From positions 1 to 64,000 of the IMG/VR virus record IMGVR_UViG_3300025030_000061: DNA of 64,000 nt; one strand, 5' to 3'. Below, one piece after another: positions 14,022 to 21,406 of the stretch. The translations under genes and the position numbers were made by a program. The first letter of the stretch is position 1. The number at the start of each line of letters is the position of its first letter. The notes under the pieces were generated by a model, which was not told the origin of the DNA, made no database searches, and saw only the letters and a program-made list of their open reading frames with translations. The stretch is from a virus.

Positions 14022-15191
14022 TCATGTTTCCACCCGTTTTCTGTAGATCTTGGTGAAACGGCCATCCACACAATGCCCCTTGCGAAGCGCGATCCGAGCC
14101 AGCCGCACCCTGGCATTATGGCTATGGTCCGATTGCCGTAGTAGCCCGAGATAACTGTTTGTGCTCCGCACCAAGTCTTCGCCGTTGTTGCTGGAGACTG
14201 CCGCTATCGCATTGTCAAAGGTCGTCCGTCTGAGCACCCGTCGCCATGGTTTTATGATCTGACCAACAAAATCCACGCCGCGCTCGATGGGCTGCAAGAT
14301 CGTCTTGCGAGGGTTGAGAGTCATGCTGAGGCGCTCTGATATGTAACTGCCGATCTCTGCTGCTGCCCGGTTCAACCATTCCGGCGACTCGTGCAGCAGC
14401 ACCATGTCGTCCACGTAGCGGATGTAATGGCGGGCACCGATGCGGTGTTTCACGCACTGGTCAAGAGGGTTCATATAGACGTTGGCAAAAAACTGGCTAC
14501 TCAGGTTGCCGATCGGCAGGCCAAGGTGAGACGGCTGGTTGAAAAGGCTCTTGTGCGGCGGGATCAGGGACAGCAGTTTCGGCGTCCCCTTGATGCGGAC
14601 GTTCTCTCGCGGGTCGTGAAATAGGATGGTGTCGGCCAGCCACATGACCCACTGCTCTCCGATCTTCGGGGCCAACAGGCACCGGAGGATATTCTTGTCG
14701 ATGCTGACGAAGAAATTGGCCACGTCTAGCTTCAGGTAATAGGCTGGCTTAGACCAGTTCTGGGTGATGCTTCTGATCTTGTGCTCCAAGCGCGTCGCTC
14801 CGTAAAGAGTGCCGCGGCCCGGTATGCAGGCGCAGCTGTCTACGATGAAGGAGCGGTGGAACCTGCCCGCTATCCGGTTGTAGAGCAGGTGATGTACGAT
14901 GCGGTCGCGGAAGTCTGCAGCCCAGACCTCGCGGGGTCTGGGCCTGGTGACGACGAAGCAGATGGATGTGCCGGGGCGGTATGTGCCATCTACCAGTTCC
15001 CGGTGGAGCGCCATGATATTGCGCTCCAGGTTGTTTTCGAACTTCAAAGCATTAATGGTATTGCGCTTGCGCCTACGACAGTCGTAGTAGGCGCAGAGCA
15101 ACTCGTCTACCGACAAATCGGCATCGTTGTAATCTGCGGACCGCCCTGACTCCGAAATTGTTGTTCTTATTGTTGTTGTTCTGGTTGCCAT
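14022..15191 (-). CDS. DGR reverse transcriptase
   Basis: A 389-aa RT of the diversity-generating retroelement class. Motif A is LDVANFF (155-161), LPIGNLSSQ (225-233) is the motif typical of this RT class, the catalytic YVDD is at 259-262, and a thumb follows. The N-terminal core LLCAYYDCRRRKR…FENNLERNI is also characteristic. Its job is error-prone cDNA synthesis from the template RNA, misreading adenines, to rewrite the variable repeat. ATG 15191 lies inside the template repeat, so residues 1-20 are template-encoded. A downstream TTG at residue 26 (LSVDELL) is an alternative start. Order target-avd-TR-RT matches the Bordetella phage BPP-1 DGR. Confidence 0.92.
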   Translation of the reverse strand: MATRTTTIRTTISESGRSADYNDADLSVDELLCAYYDCRRRKRNTINALKFENNLERNIMALHRELVDGTYRPGTSICFVVTRPRPREVWAADFRDRIVHHLLYNRIAGRFHRSFIVDSCACIPGRGTLYGATRLEHKIRSITQNWSKPAYYLKLDVANFFVSIDKNILRCLLAPKIGEQWVMWLADTILFHDPRENVRIKGTPKLLSLIPPHKSLFNQPSHLGLPIGNLSSQFFANVYMNPLDQCVKHRIGARHYIRYVDDMVLLHESPEWLNRAAAEIGSYISERLSMTLNPRKTILQPIERGVDFVGQIIKPWRRVLRRTTFDNAIAAVSSNNGEDLVRSTNSYLGLLRQSDHSHNARVRLARIALRKGHCVDGRFTKIYRKRVET

Positions 15192-15233
15192 TGTTGAAAT
15201 TCACGATCCAGGCGTTGTTGGAGTAGGAGGCGT
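15131..15233 (-). repeat. DGR template repeat (TR)
   Basis: 103 bp matching the variable repeat at 15791-15893 with a constant 660-bp offset. They differ at 13 positions, and at every one the template has A (read on the minus strand). The template is rich in AAC codons, the usual DGR device for wide amino-acid choice. Its 3' 30 bp are identical in both copies and end at the IMH-like GC-rich segment. It overlaps the 5' end of the RT gene. Confidence 0.93.
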
Positions 15234-15403
15234 AAAGTCATGCTGTTCACGTCGCATGACGGAAGGCTGAGCCGATCCGTCTTGAAACTGCGCCACGACC
15301 TTGCGGGACCGTGCCCGCTGGTTTCGCTGTCGGCACATTACCGTGGGGGGAATCCCCAGGGGCACGACCAGATTAATTCGCACGGACATAACCGCCGTAA
15401 CGG

Positions 15404-15757
15404 TTATGCAGCAGGCGACGATGCGAACTTGAGCCAACCGGAGGACTGTCTTCCGACCTGGTCGGTCAGCTCGATGGTTTGGGCAAATTGCCCCGTACTG
15501 ATTAGCCTCATGTCTTTGGACAGTCTGAGCATCAGCATCACCACCTGGAGGCGTTCCTGCAATGCCTCCAGGTGGTGCCGTTTGTCGCGGGCGCAATTCG
15601 CCCGGTAGACCAACACCACCAGCTCGACACACTCCTCGCGCACCTTGTTGCCGAGCGATTGCTTGTAGTCCCGCGGCATGTCCTTGGTGATGCGGGTAAC
15701 CACCTGCAAGAGCTCATAGGTGACGCGGTAAATCGGGAGAGTGGAAGCCAGTGCCAT
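15404..15757 (-). CDS. avd: DGR accessory variability determinant (Avd)
   Basis: A 117-aa basic four-helix-bundle protein (YRVTYELLQVVTRITKDMPR, then helices with RHHLEALQERLQVVMLMLRL), related to the 23S-rRNA intervening-sequence/S23 family that includes Avd. Known Avd proteins form a pentamer that binds the RT and template RNA and are needed for mutagenic homing. It lies between target and TR, 24 bp after the target stop. Confidence 0.88.
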   Translation of the reverse strand: MALASTLPIYRVTYELLQVVTRITKDMPRDYKQSLGNKVREECVELVVLVYRANCARDKRHHLEALQERLQVVMLMLRLSKDMRLISTGQFAQTIELTDQVGRQSSGWLKFASSPAA

Positions 15758-15780
15758 CTGTTACCTCAATTGATAAATGG

Positions 15781-16401
15781 TTAAATTTTTAATCTGCGGA
15801 CCGCCCTGACTCCGAAATTGAAGTTCTTATCGAGGTCGTACTGGTAGCCATTGAGGAAATTCACGAACCAGGCGTAGTAGGAGTAGGAGGCGTTTTCGGT
15901 GCTGGACCAGTACCAGTTCGGCTGGAAGGCCTCTACGGCGCCTTCACGGAACAGCTCGGGGGTGTTCTTGCGCTTGGGTCCGAGGTTCCGCCAGAGCATT
16001 GCCAGTTCGTCCCGGGACGGCAGGTGCCAGTCTTCGTGACCACCGATCCGGAGGGACCGGCAGAACTGTGCTGCCGGATGGTTCGCGCCGTTGATGCGGT
16101 CGCTGTTCGCCGCGCCGTCGTCATCGCTGTCGGTGCCGTCGAAGGCGTTGAGGCTCTTCTTTTTGTATTGGATGTCCTGCTTCTCGCCTTCTACCTTCGG
16201 CGCCACCACCAGTGCGTAGCGCTCGCCGTCGATGGTCATCTCCCCGGCGAAAAACCCGCCACCGAGAGGGGTGCCAAGGGCCGCAAGGGGCTCGGCAAGG
16301 TAGAGCTTGGTTCCAATCGGCAGGGTTACGTTGGGCTCCGTCTCAATGGTGTTCTGCCACCCCGGTTGGTTGTTGTTCACTACAGTTGCGATCTGCTTCA
16401 T
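15781..16401 (-). CDS. DGR target protein, C-type-lectin-like (DUF1566)
   Basis: A 206-aa protein. Residues ~80-206 form a DUF1566/FGE-like C-type lectin fold (WHLPSRDELAMLW; WYWSSTENAS; GVRAVRR). The variable repeat covers the last ~35 codons. Residues diversified relative to the template: 175, 176, 179, 183, 186, 188-191 and 194, nearly all N changed to Y, L, D or F. Residues 1-80 form a separate N-terminal region, presumably for attachment. It is not next to the tail genes, so it could be a virion tip protein or a cell-surface binder; no signal peptide is present. ATG overlaps the stop of a 42-aa gene. Confidence 0.9.
   Translation of the reverse strand: MKQIATVVNNNQPGWQNTIETEPNVTLPIGTKLYLAEPLAALGTPLGGGFFAGEMTIDGERYALVVAPKVEGEKQDIQYKKKSLNAFDGTDSDDDGAANSDRINGANHPAAQFCRSLRIGGHEDWHLPSRDELAMLWRNLGPKRKNTPELFREGAVEAFQPNWYWSSTENASYSYYAWFVNFLNGYQYDLDKNFNFGVRAVRRLKI
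15791..15893 (-). repeat. DGR variable repeat (VR)
   Basis: Partner of the template repeat at 15131-15233: 90 of 103 bp identical, with all 13 differences at template adenines and affecting ten codons. It ends 10 bp before the end of the target gene. Confidence 0.93.
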
Positions 16402-16526
16402 AGTTCCCTCCTGGTCTTAAAGTATTTGCTGCTTGTCGTACCAAGCCGCTGCTTCAGAATGATGTAGGCGGCCTTCCTCTTGGCGTCTCGGTAAAAAGTG
16501 GGGTGGCTTTCCTTCCCCTGGTGCAT
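16398..16526 (-). CDS. 42-aa basic protein coupled to the DGR target
   Basis: Reads MHQGKESHPTFYRDAKRKAA… to …TRREL, strongly basic. AGGAGGTGGAAC gives an excellent ribosome-binding site for ATG 16526, and its TGA overlaps the target ATG (ATGA). It may act simply as a translation-coupling leader or as an RNA-binding helper for the DGR; no homologue recognised. Confidence 0.55.
   Translation of the reverse strand: MHQGKESHPTFYRDAKRKAAYIILKQRLGTTSSKYFKTRREL
16442..16463 (-). promoter_or_regulatory. element B
   Basis: ATCATTCTG-N7-GGCTTG inside the 42-aa gene, ~55-60 nt upstream of the DGR target start, the usual spacing. Confidence 0.5.
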
Positions 16527-16572
16527 GTTCCACCTCCTGCGTTTTGCAGCGGGTGTCATCTAACGCGGGTTT

Positions 16573-16595
16573 TATAGCACAGCTTGTGTGCTATA
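16573..16595. promoter_or_regulatory. inverted repeat overlapping element A
   Basis: TATAGCAC-7nt-GTGCTATA, a perfect 8-bp palindrome between the terminase stop and the DGR operon, overlapping the element A copy at 16589-16602. Could be an operator or RNA hairpin. Confidence 0.5.
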
Positions 16596-16602
16596 CGCTA
16601 CA
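16589..16602 (-). promoter_or_regulatory. element A operator/promoter
   Basis: TGTAGCGTATAGCA upstream of the 42-aa/DGR operon. Tandem with a second copy at 16611-16624 (8-bp gap). Confidence 0.6.
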
Positions 16603-16610
16603 CCTTTTTA

Positions 16611-16624
16611 TGATATACGCTACG
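16611..16624 (-). promoter_or_regulatory. element A operator/promoter
   Basis: CGTAGCGTATATCA, overlapping the terminase stop codon. With the adjacent copy it forms a direct repeat in front of the DGR, suggesting cooperative control. Confidence 0.6.
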
Positions 16625-18632
16625 GCTCGCCCTGGCAGGTGCCCCATCCTTTCTTGTCCGCCACTCCCTGGGCGGTTTCGCCGGCCAGCACGCGGACCGT
16701 GACTCCGCAGACCTCGCAGCGGTGGTGCTGCGGGTTGGCCTGCTGCTGCCAGTCGTGTTCGCCGGTCTTGAGGAGCTTCTTGGCCTCCTCGCTGAAATCC
16801 TGGAACGCCTTGACGTGGCCGTCGGGTTTGACGCGGGAGAGCGCCAGCTCGCAGTAGAGGTCGGCGTGCAGGAAGTGGGGGTCGAGCCCGATGTTCTCGA
16901 AGACCATCTTGTACTTGCCCTGCTTCTCGTCGATCACGACCTTGCGGCGCGCCACCTTCTGGAGGTGTACCCAGAACCATGCCTTGCAGATTCGGAGCGT
17001 CACCGGGCGGCCGACGTTGTCCTGGACGGTTGCCTCCAGGGCCAGCTCGTTTGGCTGCTCCTTGAGGCGGTGGACGTACTTCATAAGGTTCCACTCGATG
17101 CCGTGGTACCGGCTGATTTTGCAGGTGTACTTGTTCTTCGTCTCCTCGCTGCTTTTCCGCTCGCTGGCATTCTCCTTCGGTCGGTCCCCCCAGACGCAGA
17201 TATCGTCGTCTCCCTTCTTGTCGTAGGAGTAGTCTGCGAGCCAGACCCGGCCTTTCCAGCGCTTGGCGAAGCGTCGAGCCTCGTTGATGTTCGGCATGGA
17301 GTCCACGACGCAGACGTTGATGTCGTACTGCTCCATCAGCTCGTCGCAGCGCTTCCATGGGTCGTCGTCGTAGATCGCCTCGATGTGAGCGAGCCGGCTC
17401 TTGCTGGTGCCGATGATCGGGTCTTTCGGTCCCCAATACCGGATGGTCACGATATTGAAGCCTCCCATCTGGTCGACTCCCATGGCGAAGTTCTGCCCCT
17501 TGGTGAGCCAGCGGAGGTCCTGGTTGACCGTGGCGCCCAGGATGGTGTCGTTGACGATCTGGCTCTCCGGGGCCAGGTAGGCGATGCCGAGCTTGGAGTT
17601 GAAGAACTCCTGCAGGTCGCTGGCCTCCTGGTACGCCTTGAGCATCCTCTCCGCGTTCTGCCGGCAAGAGAGCGTCTGCGGGATGTGGTAGCCGATCACC
17701 TTGCTGTCGGGGTTGTGCGGGATCCAGAGCCCTTCCCTCGGGTTGATGATCGGCTCCTTGCAGACCGGGCAGATGTAGAAGGTGTCGGGCAAGTGGCGCA
17801 GGCTCGGGGTCATGCCCTGGGATTTCTCCCCGATGCAGTTGGGGAATACATCTGCCAGCACGACGCCGTCCTTGCCGTTGCATTTGCACTTGCTGTGGAA
17901 GCGGTGCTGGTTGCTCAGTTTGTAGTGCTTGTCGATGTTGGCGTCGGGGTAGCCGGCCGTGCTGAATTTGAAGTCAATCGGGTACGGGCTGTGGCTGATC
18001 CTCTCCATGGCGCGCTCGATGTCGCCGTCGAGCATCCGGCGCACCTCGTCGAAGAGGACGCCGAGCATCGGGATGGACTCAGTGGAGGTCTTGCCCTGCA
18101 TGTACGAGAAAAATATCTGTGACGGTCCCAGGGAGCGGACGCGCTTCTGGTCGGTCTTTCGCTTTTCCCCGTCGTCGGCCGTGGGATCCTCCCCCCAGAG
18201 CGGCTTGATCTCCGGGATGGATCGCACCGTCGGCTTGAAGCGGACGTCCGAGAAGATCATGGCCATGGCCTGGTCTGGGAGGAAGTAGCCGAAGTACTTC
18301 CCCCAGAACCGCATGGCGAGCCATACGAGCAGCAGGAAGCCGCCGATGGTCTTGCCTACCTGGGCGCCGCACATCCAGACCGCGGACAGTCCGTCCTCGT
18401 TGCGGTCGCCGGTCAGCTGAAACGCCTTGTATGGCTCCAGTAAATACTCGTGGCCTTCCCAGGTGAACGGCTCGTTGTCGACTCGTAGCGTCGGGCGGAT
18501 CATCTCCACGAACGTGTGGAGGTTGTCGGGCGCGTTCTTGCTGATCAGCGGCCTGGTGGCTGCGGTCATGATGTGGTCGGGGATAGCTACGCCGCGCTGT
18601 TTTAGCAGCTCCATTGCCTGCCTACGCTGCAT
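16620..18632 (-). CDS. terL: terminase large subunit (GpA-type)
   Basis: A 670-aa packaging ATPase/nuclease. WMCGAQVGKT (~87-95) is the Walker A and GVLFDEV (~191-197) the Walker B. The nuclease half contains GVDQMGGF and VVDSMPN acidic motifs. Cysteine pairs (CKCNGKDGV, CPVC, CEVCG) resemble the zinc sites of lambda GpA relatives. ATG 18632 chosen, 13 nt after the small-subunit stop and preceded by GGAAGGA; the open frame extends upstream into that gene. Terminase genes are usually next to portal, but here they lie in the early/DGR arm. Confidence 0.9.
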   Translation of the reverse strand: MQRRQAMELLKQRGVAIPDHIMTAATRPLISKNAPDNLHTFVEMIRPTLRVDNEPFTWEGHEYLLEPYKAFQLTGDRNEDGLSAVWMCGAQVGKTIGGFLLLVWLAMRFWGKYFGYFLPDQAMAMIFSDVRFKPTVRSIPEIKPLWGEDPTADDGEKRKTDQKRVRSLGPSQIFFSYMQGKTSTESIPMLGVLFDEVRRMLDGDIERAMERISHSPYPIDFKFSTAGYPDANIDKHYKLSNQHRFHSKCKCNGKDGVVLADVFPNCIGEKSQGMTPSLRHLPDTFYICPVCKEPIINPREGLWIPHNPDSKVIGYHIPQTLSCRQNAERMLKAYQEASDLQEFFNSKLGIAYLAPESQIVNDTILGATVNQDLRWLTKGQNFAMGVDQMGGFNIVTIRYWGPKDPIIGTSKSRLAHIEAIYDDDPWKRCDELMEQYDINVCVVDSMPNINEARRFAKRWKGRVWLADYSYDKKGDDDICVWGDRPKENASERKSSEETKNKYTCKISRYHGIEWNLMKYVHRLKEQPNELALEATVQDNVGRPVTLRICKAWFWVHLQKVARRKVVIDEKQGKYKMVFENIGLDPHFLHADLYCELALSRVKPDGHVKAFQDFSEEAKKLLKTGEHDWQQQANPQHHRCEVCGVTVRVLAGETAQGVADKKGWGTCQGEP

Positions 18633-18645
18633 TTCCTTCCGGCGT

Positions 18646-19206
18646 TCAAGCTCCTGCAGTATCTGGGTCTTCGAGTAGTGCAAGGAGTTCCTCGGTGCTC
18701 TTGTCTTTGAGATCGTTGTCGATTTTGATACTTCTGCCCCAGCGCTCTTTAAACCGGCGCTCCAGGTACCAGGCGACCGCCTGCCATGATTCTTTACCGT
18801 GGGCGCGTATCTGGGCGATGCCCTGAACCTCCGACTCGGCAAGCGCCCTTTTTATGGCGTCCGAAAATTTGACGTATTCTTCACCTTCCCCGCGGGCACC
18901 CAGGCGCATCCATGCGTAGAGAGTATCCTTGCTTATGCCACCGTAAGCTGCGGCCGTCTCCATGAAGGACCCGCCCCTGATGGCGGAGCATATGCTATCC
19001 TGGATCTGCTGCGTTATCTTTGGCGGCCGGCCGCGTCCCTTCTTGTCGTCGTCCTTCTGCTTCTCGGCGAGGACCTTCTTGTCCGGCGCCCTCGGGGCTC
19101 GCTTCCGCTTCGGCTTGGCTTTCGGCTTGGCAGCAGGCTTCTTCGGTGCGGGCTTCTCCGCGGCCGGGGCGGCGCTCTGCTTCTTCGGTGCCTTCGGTTT
19201 GGTCAT
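18646..19206 (-). CDS. terS: terminase small subunit-like protein
   Basis: A 186-aa protein. Residues 1-60 are a Lys/Pro/Ala-rich low-complexity tail. Residues ~65-120 form an HTH that reads KKGRGRPPKITQQIQDSICS, then GGISKDTLYAWMRLG. The C-terminal half is helical. HTH plus position directly before TerL indicates the DNA-recognition subunit. Start at ATG 19206 (AGAGGACA upstream). Confidence 0.8.
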   Translation of the reverse strand: MTKPKAPKKQSAAPAAEKPAPKKPAAKPKAKPKRKRAPRAPDKKVLAEKQKDDDKKGRGRPPKITQQIQDSICSAIRGGSFMETAAAYGGISKDTLYAWMRLGARGEGEEYVKFSDAIKRALAESEVQGIAQIRAHGKESWQAVAWYLERRFKERWGRSIKIDNDLKDKSTEELLALLEDPDTAGA

Positions 19207-19235
19207 GGTGCTGTGTCCTCTGGTAAGGGGGATGA

Positions 19236-19255
19236 AAGCCCCATGCAAGGGGCTT
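19236..19255 (-). terminator. weak hairpin/terminator upstream of terminase
   Basis: AAGCCCC-6nt-GGGGCTT followed by TTTC on the minus strand, between the cysteine-cluster gene and terS. Confidence 0.35.
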
Positions 19256-19263
19256 CCAAGGGG

Positions 19264-19854
19264 CTATGCTTCAGGTGTTTCTTCTGCTATCAGCTGGCCG
19301 ATGCCGGTCTCGAACAGGGCCTTGGCTTCCTTGTGCCCCGGGTGCAGGACGCAGAGGCAGTCGTTCTCTTGTTGGAAGGAGCGGCAGACCTCAGGGCGGT
19401 GCTCGTATATGCCACAGAGCCCGTCGCGGCGGACCATCTTGCACCGGAGGTACCAGGCGTGCGTCCCTGTCGTGGTCTGGGCGTGGGCCAGCAGCTCAAA
19501 CGGCAGCGCGCCGTCGGGGTAGTTGTCGATCATATCCTGGGCCTCGATCGGGTCTTCGGTCGCCGGCCATGGCGTTCCCTTAACCCAGAGGGCGAGCTTG
19601 CGGCAGCAGGCACCCAGATCGGGGCAGATGGTGCGGCAGTCGACCTCATGGATCTGGGGGACGAGGTGCGTGCAGTCTATCTCCCTGTATTTGGTTTTGG
19701 AGAAGTCCCTCGGTATCGTGAGGGTTCCCACGAATGCCTGGAGGCGCATGGCCTTGAGCTTCTGGACGCGACGGCCGCGAGCGTTGCGCTTCTTCGTCTT
19801 GAGCTTGCGGAGCATCTTGGTGTGCTGCGGGCCGTATGTTACCTCCTCGATCAT
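19264..19854 (-). CDS. YkgJ-type cysteine-cluster protein
   Basis: A 196-aa protein. Residues ~70-165 hold conserved cysteines: DCRTICPDLGACC, LRCKMVRRDGLCGIYEHRPEVCRSF and DCLC. This matches YkgJ-family putative zinc/iron-chelating domains. The basic N-terminus (KMLRKLKTKKRNARGRR) could bind nucleic acid. Function in phages unknown. Confidence 0.75.
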   Translation of the reverse strand: MIEEVTYGPQHTKMLRKLKTKKRNARGRRVQKLKAMRLQAFVGTLTIPRDFSKTKYREIDCTHLVPQIHEVDCRTICPDLGACCRKLALWVKGTPWPATEDPIEAQDMIDNYPDGALPFELLAHAQTTTGTHAWYLRCKMVRRDGLCGIYEHRPEVCRSFQQENDCLCVLHPGHKEAKALFETGIGQLIAEETPEA

Positions 19855-19864
19855 ACCTTCTCCT

Positions 19865-20098
19865 CTACCATTGGAATTTAAGTTGCTCGCTCTCGTACAT
19901 CTCCTGGGCCATCCTGTGGGCTCTGCATCTCCTGCGTCTGCGGTGCGCTCGGTCCCGGTTCGTGGTGTCCATGCCTATCGCCTTTCGGCAGGTGCAACCT
20001 ACGCCGACCGCAATGGACTTTGGGGACGTGAGGACCCGGCCGCATATCCGGCAGCGGGTCGCCGCCTTGATCTGGGTGACGAGCACCTGTTCTCCCAT
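19865..20098 (-). CDS. DUF6011-like zinc protein
   Basis: A 77-aa protein. TRCRICGRVLTSPKSIAVGVGCTCRK (split here as C..C…C.C) matches the DUF6011 signature of small phage/actinobacterial zinc proteins, followed by a very basic tail. Start at ATG 20098. Confidence 0.6.
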   Translation of the reverse strand: MGEQVLVTQIKAATRCRICGRVLTSPKSIAVGVGCTCRKAIGMDTTNRDRAHRRRRRCRAHRMAQEMYESEQLKFQW

Positions 20099-20109
20099 CG
20101 GCTGCCTCC

Positions 20110-20622
20110 TCAGTGGTGGTCTTCGATGGGCTGCAGGCTGGCCTCGGCCTCTTTCCAGCATTTCAGCCAGGTGCTCTCGACGTATAGGTCGCTGACGGGA
20201 ATGTGCCAGTTGTTCTCCCTGGCCAGCGCGAGGTACATCTTGAACTCGTCCGATGCGCCGCTAAAGTCGGGCTCTGCCGATTCCTCCGGCTCTCCCGGCA
20301 GCGGGATGCGCTGGTATTTGAGGACCGGACGCAGTGTGCCGTTGACGTCCTGCATATCCACCGGCGCGAAGTAGATGCGGGGGTGGTTGTCCCAATGGAA
20401 CACCTCGCTGGTGTCTTCGGCTTGGGCCAGGTACCCGCGCTTGGCGATCTCCGTCACGTCCACGATTATGGACCCGGTCTGCTCCTGGACAAAGGCGGTG
20501 ATGACGTTGTTCTTGTGGTTCACGACCTCCTGGCGCATCGCCTCGATCATCTCAGCGTAGATGCCCTGGGCGGTCAGGATGGTGTTCGCCTGCTTCTTTC
20601 TCTGCCAGTCGTTCTGTGCCAT
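20110..20622 (-). CDS. hypothetical protein
   Basis: A 170-aa protein: helical N-terminus (MAQNDWQRKKQANTILTAQG), central beta region, no motif recognised. Overlaps the preceding gene's end by about 70 nt. Confidence 0.65.
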   Translation of the reverse strand: MAQNDWQRKKQANTILTAQGIYAEMIEAMRQEVVNHKNNVITAFVQEQTGSIIVDVTEIAKRGYLAQAEDTSEVFHWDNHPRIYFAPVDMQDVNGTLRPVLKYQRIPLPGEPEESAEPDFSGASDEFKMYLALARENNWHIPVSDLYVESTWLKCWKEAEASLQPIEDHH

Positions 20623-20908
20623 CTGGTTGGTTCCTCGCTTTCCTTCGGTTGATGGCTTCCTGCGCCATGGTTCGCACTTCTTCTTCCGGGATCCCGCGCC
20701 CTGGGGCGAATACCTCGCTCATCCAGGACATGAGGCGGATCGCGTTGAACGTTCCGTCGGGGTTCTTGCAGGCCTCCTCGAGGGTTTTGGCCTTCCTGGG
20801 ATCTTTGGTCATTTCCCACATTGTGTTTACTAAGCCGCGGCTTAATCGACCATTCCTGTAGCGGCAATCGGCCTGTGCCGTATCTGATCTATCTTTTGGC
20901 GGTGCCAT
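20552..20908 (-). CDS. hypothetical basic protein
   Basis: A 118-aa protein from ATG 20908 (MAPPKDRSDTAQADCRYRNG), highly charged. The last ~23 residues overlap the next gene and the first ~22 codons overlap the previous one, so it is squeezed at both ends but is the only good frame over 20.62-20.84 kb. Confidence 0.55.
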   Translation of the reverse strand: MAPPKDRSDTAQADCRYRNGRLSRGLVNTMWEMTKDPRKAKTLEEACKNPDGTFNAIRLMSWMSEVFAPGRGIPEEEVRTMAQEAINRRKARNQPDGTERLAEKEAGEHHPDRPGHLR

Positions 20909-21090
20909 GCGATGGTTCCACCCAATCCGAGGTCTGCCGGGCACTCCGGGTGTGCAGCCAACTCGACGATGCGGGCGTTCTCCTCAAGAGTCCCGGCCGC
21001 TTCAAGCAGCAAGGCCAGATCATCGGTAACTGCTGGTACTCTTCCAACTATTTCCCTAATCTGCGCTGCGAGCCTGGTGTGTTTTTTCAT
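20842..21090 (-). CDS. hypothetical helical protein
   Basis: An 82-aa protein starting MKKHTRLAAQIREIVGRVPA; helical, with an element A 25 nt upstream, so it heads a transcript. The C-terminus overlaps the next gene by ~67 nt. Confidence 0.6.
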   Translation of the reverse strand: MKKHTRLAAQIREIVGRVPAVTDDLALLLEAAGTLEENARIVELAAHPECPADLGLGGTIAWHRQKIDQIRHRPIAATGMVD

Positions 21091-21114
21091 GGCAGTGCTT
21101 TCTCCTCTGCGAGT

Positions 21115-21128
21115 TGGTATGCGCTACA
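21115..21128 (-). promoter_or_regulatory. element A operator/promoter
   Basis: TGTAGCGCATACCA 25 nt upstream of the 82-aa gene, preceded by TAAAGTAATGCCC, similar to the sequence in front of the 4529 copy. Confidence 0.6.
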
Positions 21129-21142
21129 TGTTGGGCATTACT

Positions 21143-21343
21143 TTAGACGGCGTGGTGGACCTGCTTCCCCTCGGGGACCGGGCCGTTATGCTGTTCCCAT
21201 ACCCAGACGTGCCCTAGCTTTTGTCTGTGCTCCCCTCCGGTCATGCTTTGAGGGAGCACGAACCGGACGTATCCCTTCGGGGTCAGTCTCCATGTTTTGG
21301 CAGGGTAGCCGTAATCGGGCGATGGGTTTGGTTTGCGTGGCAT
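21143..21343 (-). pseudogene. truncated HNH endonuclease
   Basis: A 66-aa frame. GYVRFVLPQSMTGGEHRQKL, then HVWVWEQHNGPVPEGKQVHH is the N-terminal half of a homing HNH domain. It stops two residues after VHH, before the usual N…DNRPENL segment, so the metal site is incomplete. An element A starts 14 nt past the stop, marking where the rest was lost. Probably inactive. Confidence 0.6.
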
Positions 21344-21392
21344 GTCGTGCCTCCTTTGGCTTCATCAGTCGGTGCAACATGCCATGTTTTTT

Positions 21393-21406
21393 TGATATAC
21401 GCTACA
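21393..21406 (-). promoter_or_regulatory. element A operator/promoter
   Basis: TGTAGCGTATATCA overlapping the methyltransferase stop codon, 50 nt upstream of the HNH remnant. Confidence 0.55.

Noticed and set aside
15201-15632. 143-codon minus-strand ORF over avd and the template
   Set aside because: Different frame from avd, Arg/Pro-rich shadow composition; the avd and template assignments explain the region.
14022-15757. Retron or abortive-infection RT
   Set aside because: A matched template/variable repeat pair with adenine-only differences and an Avd gene identify a DGR.
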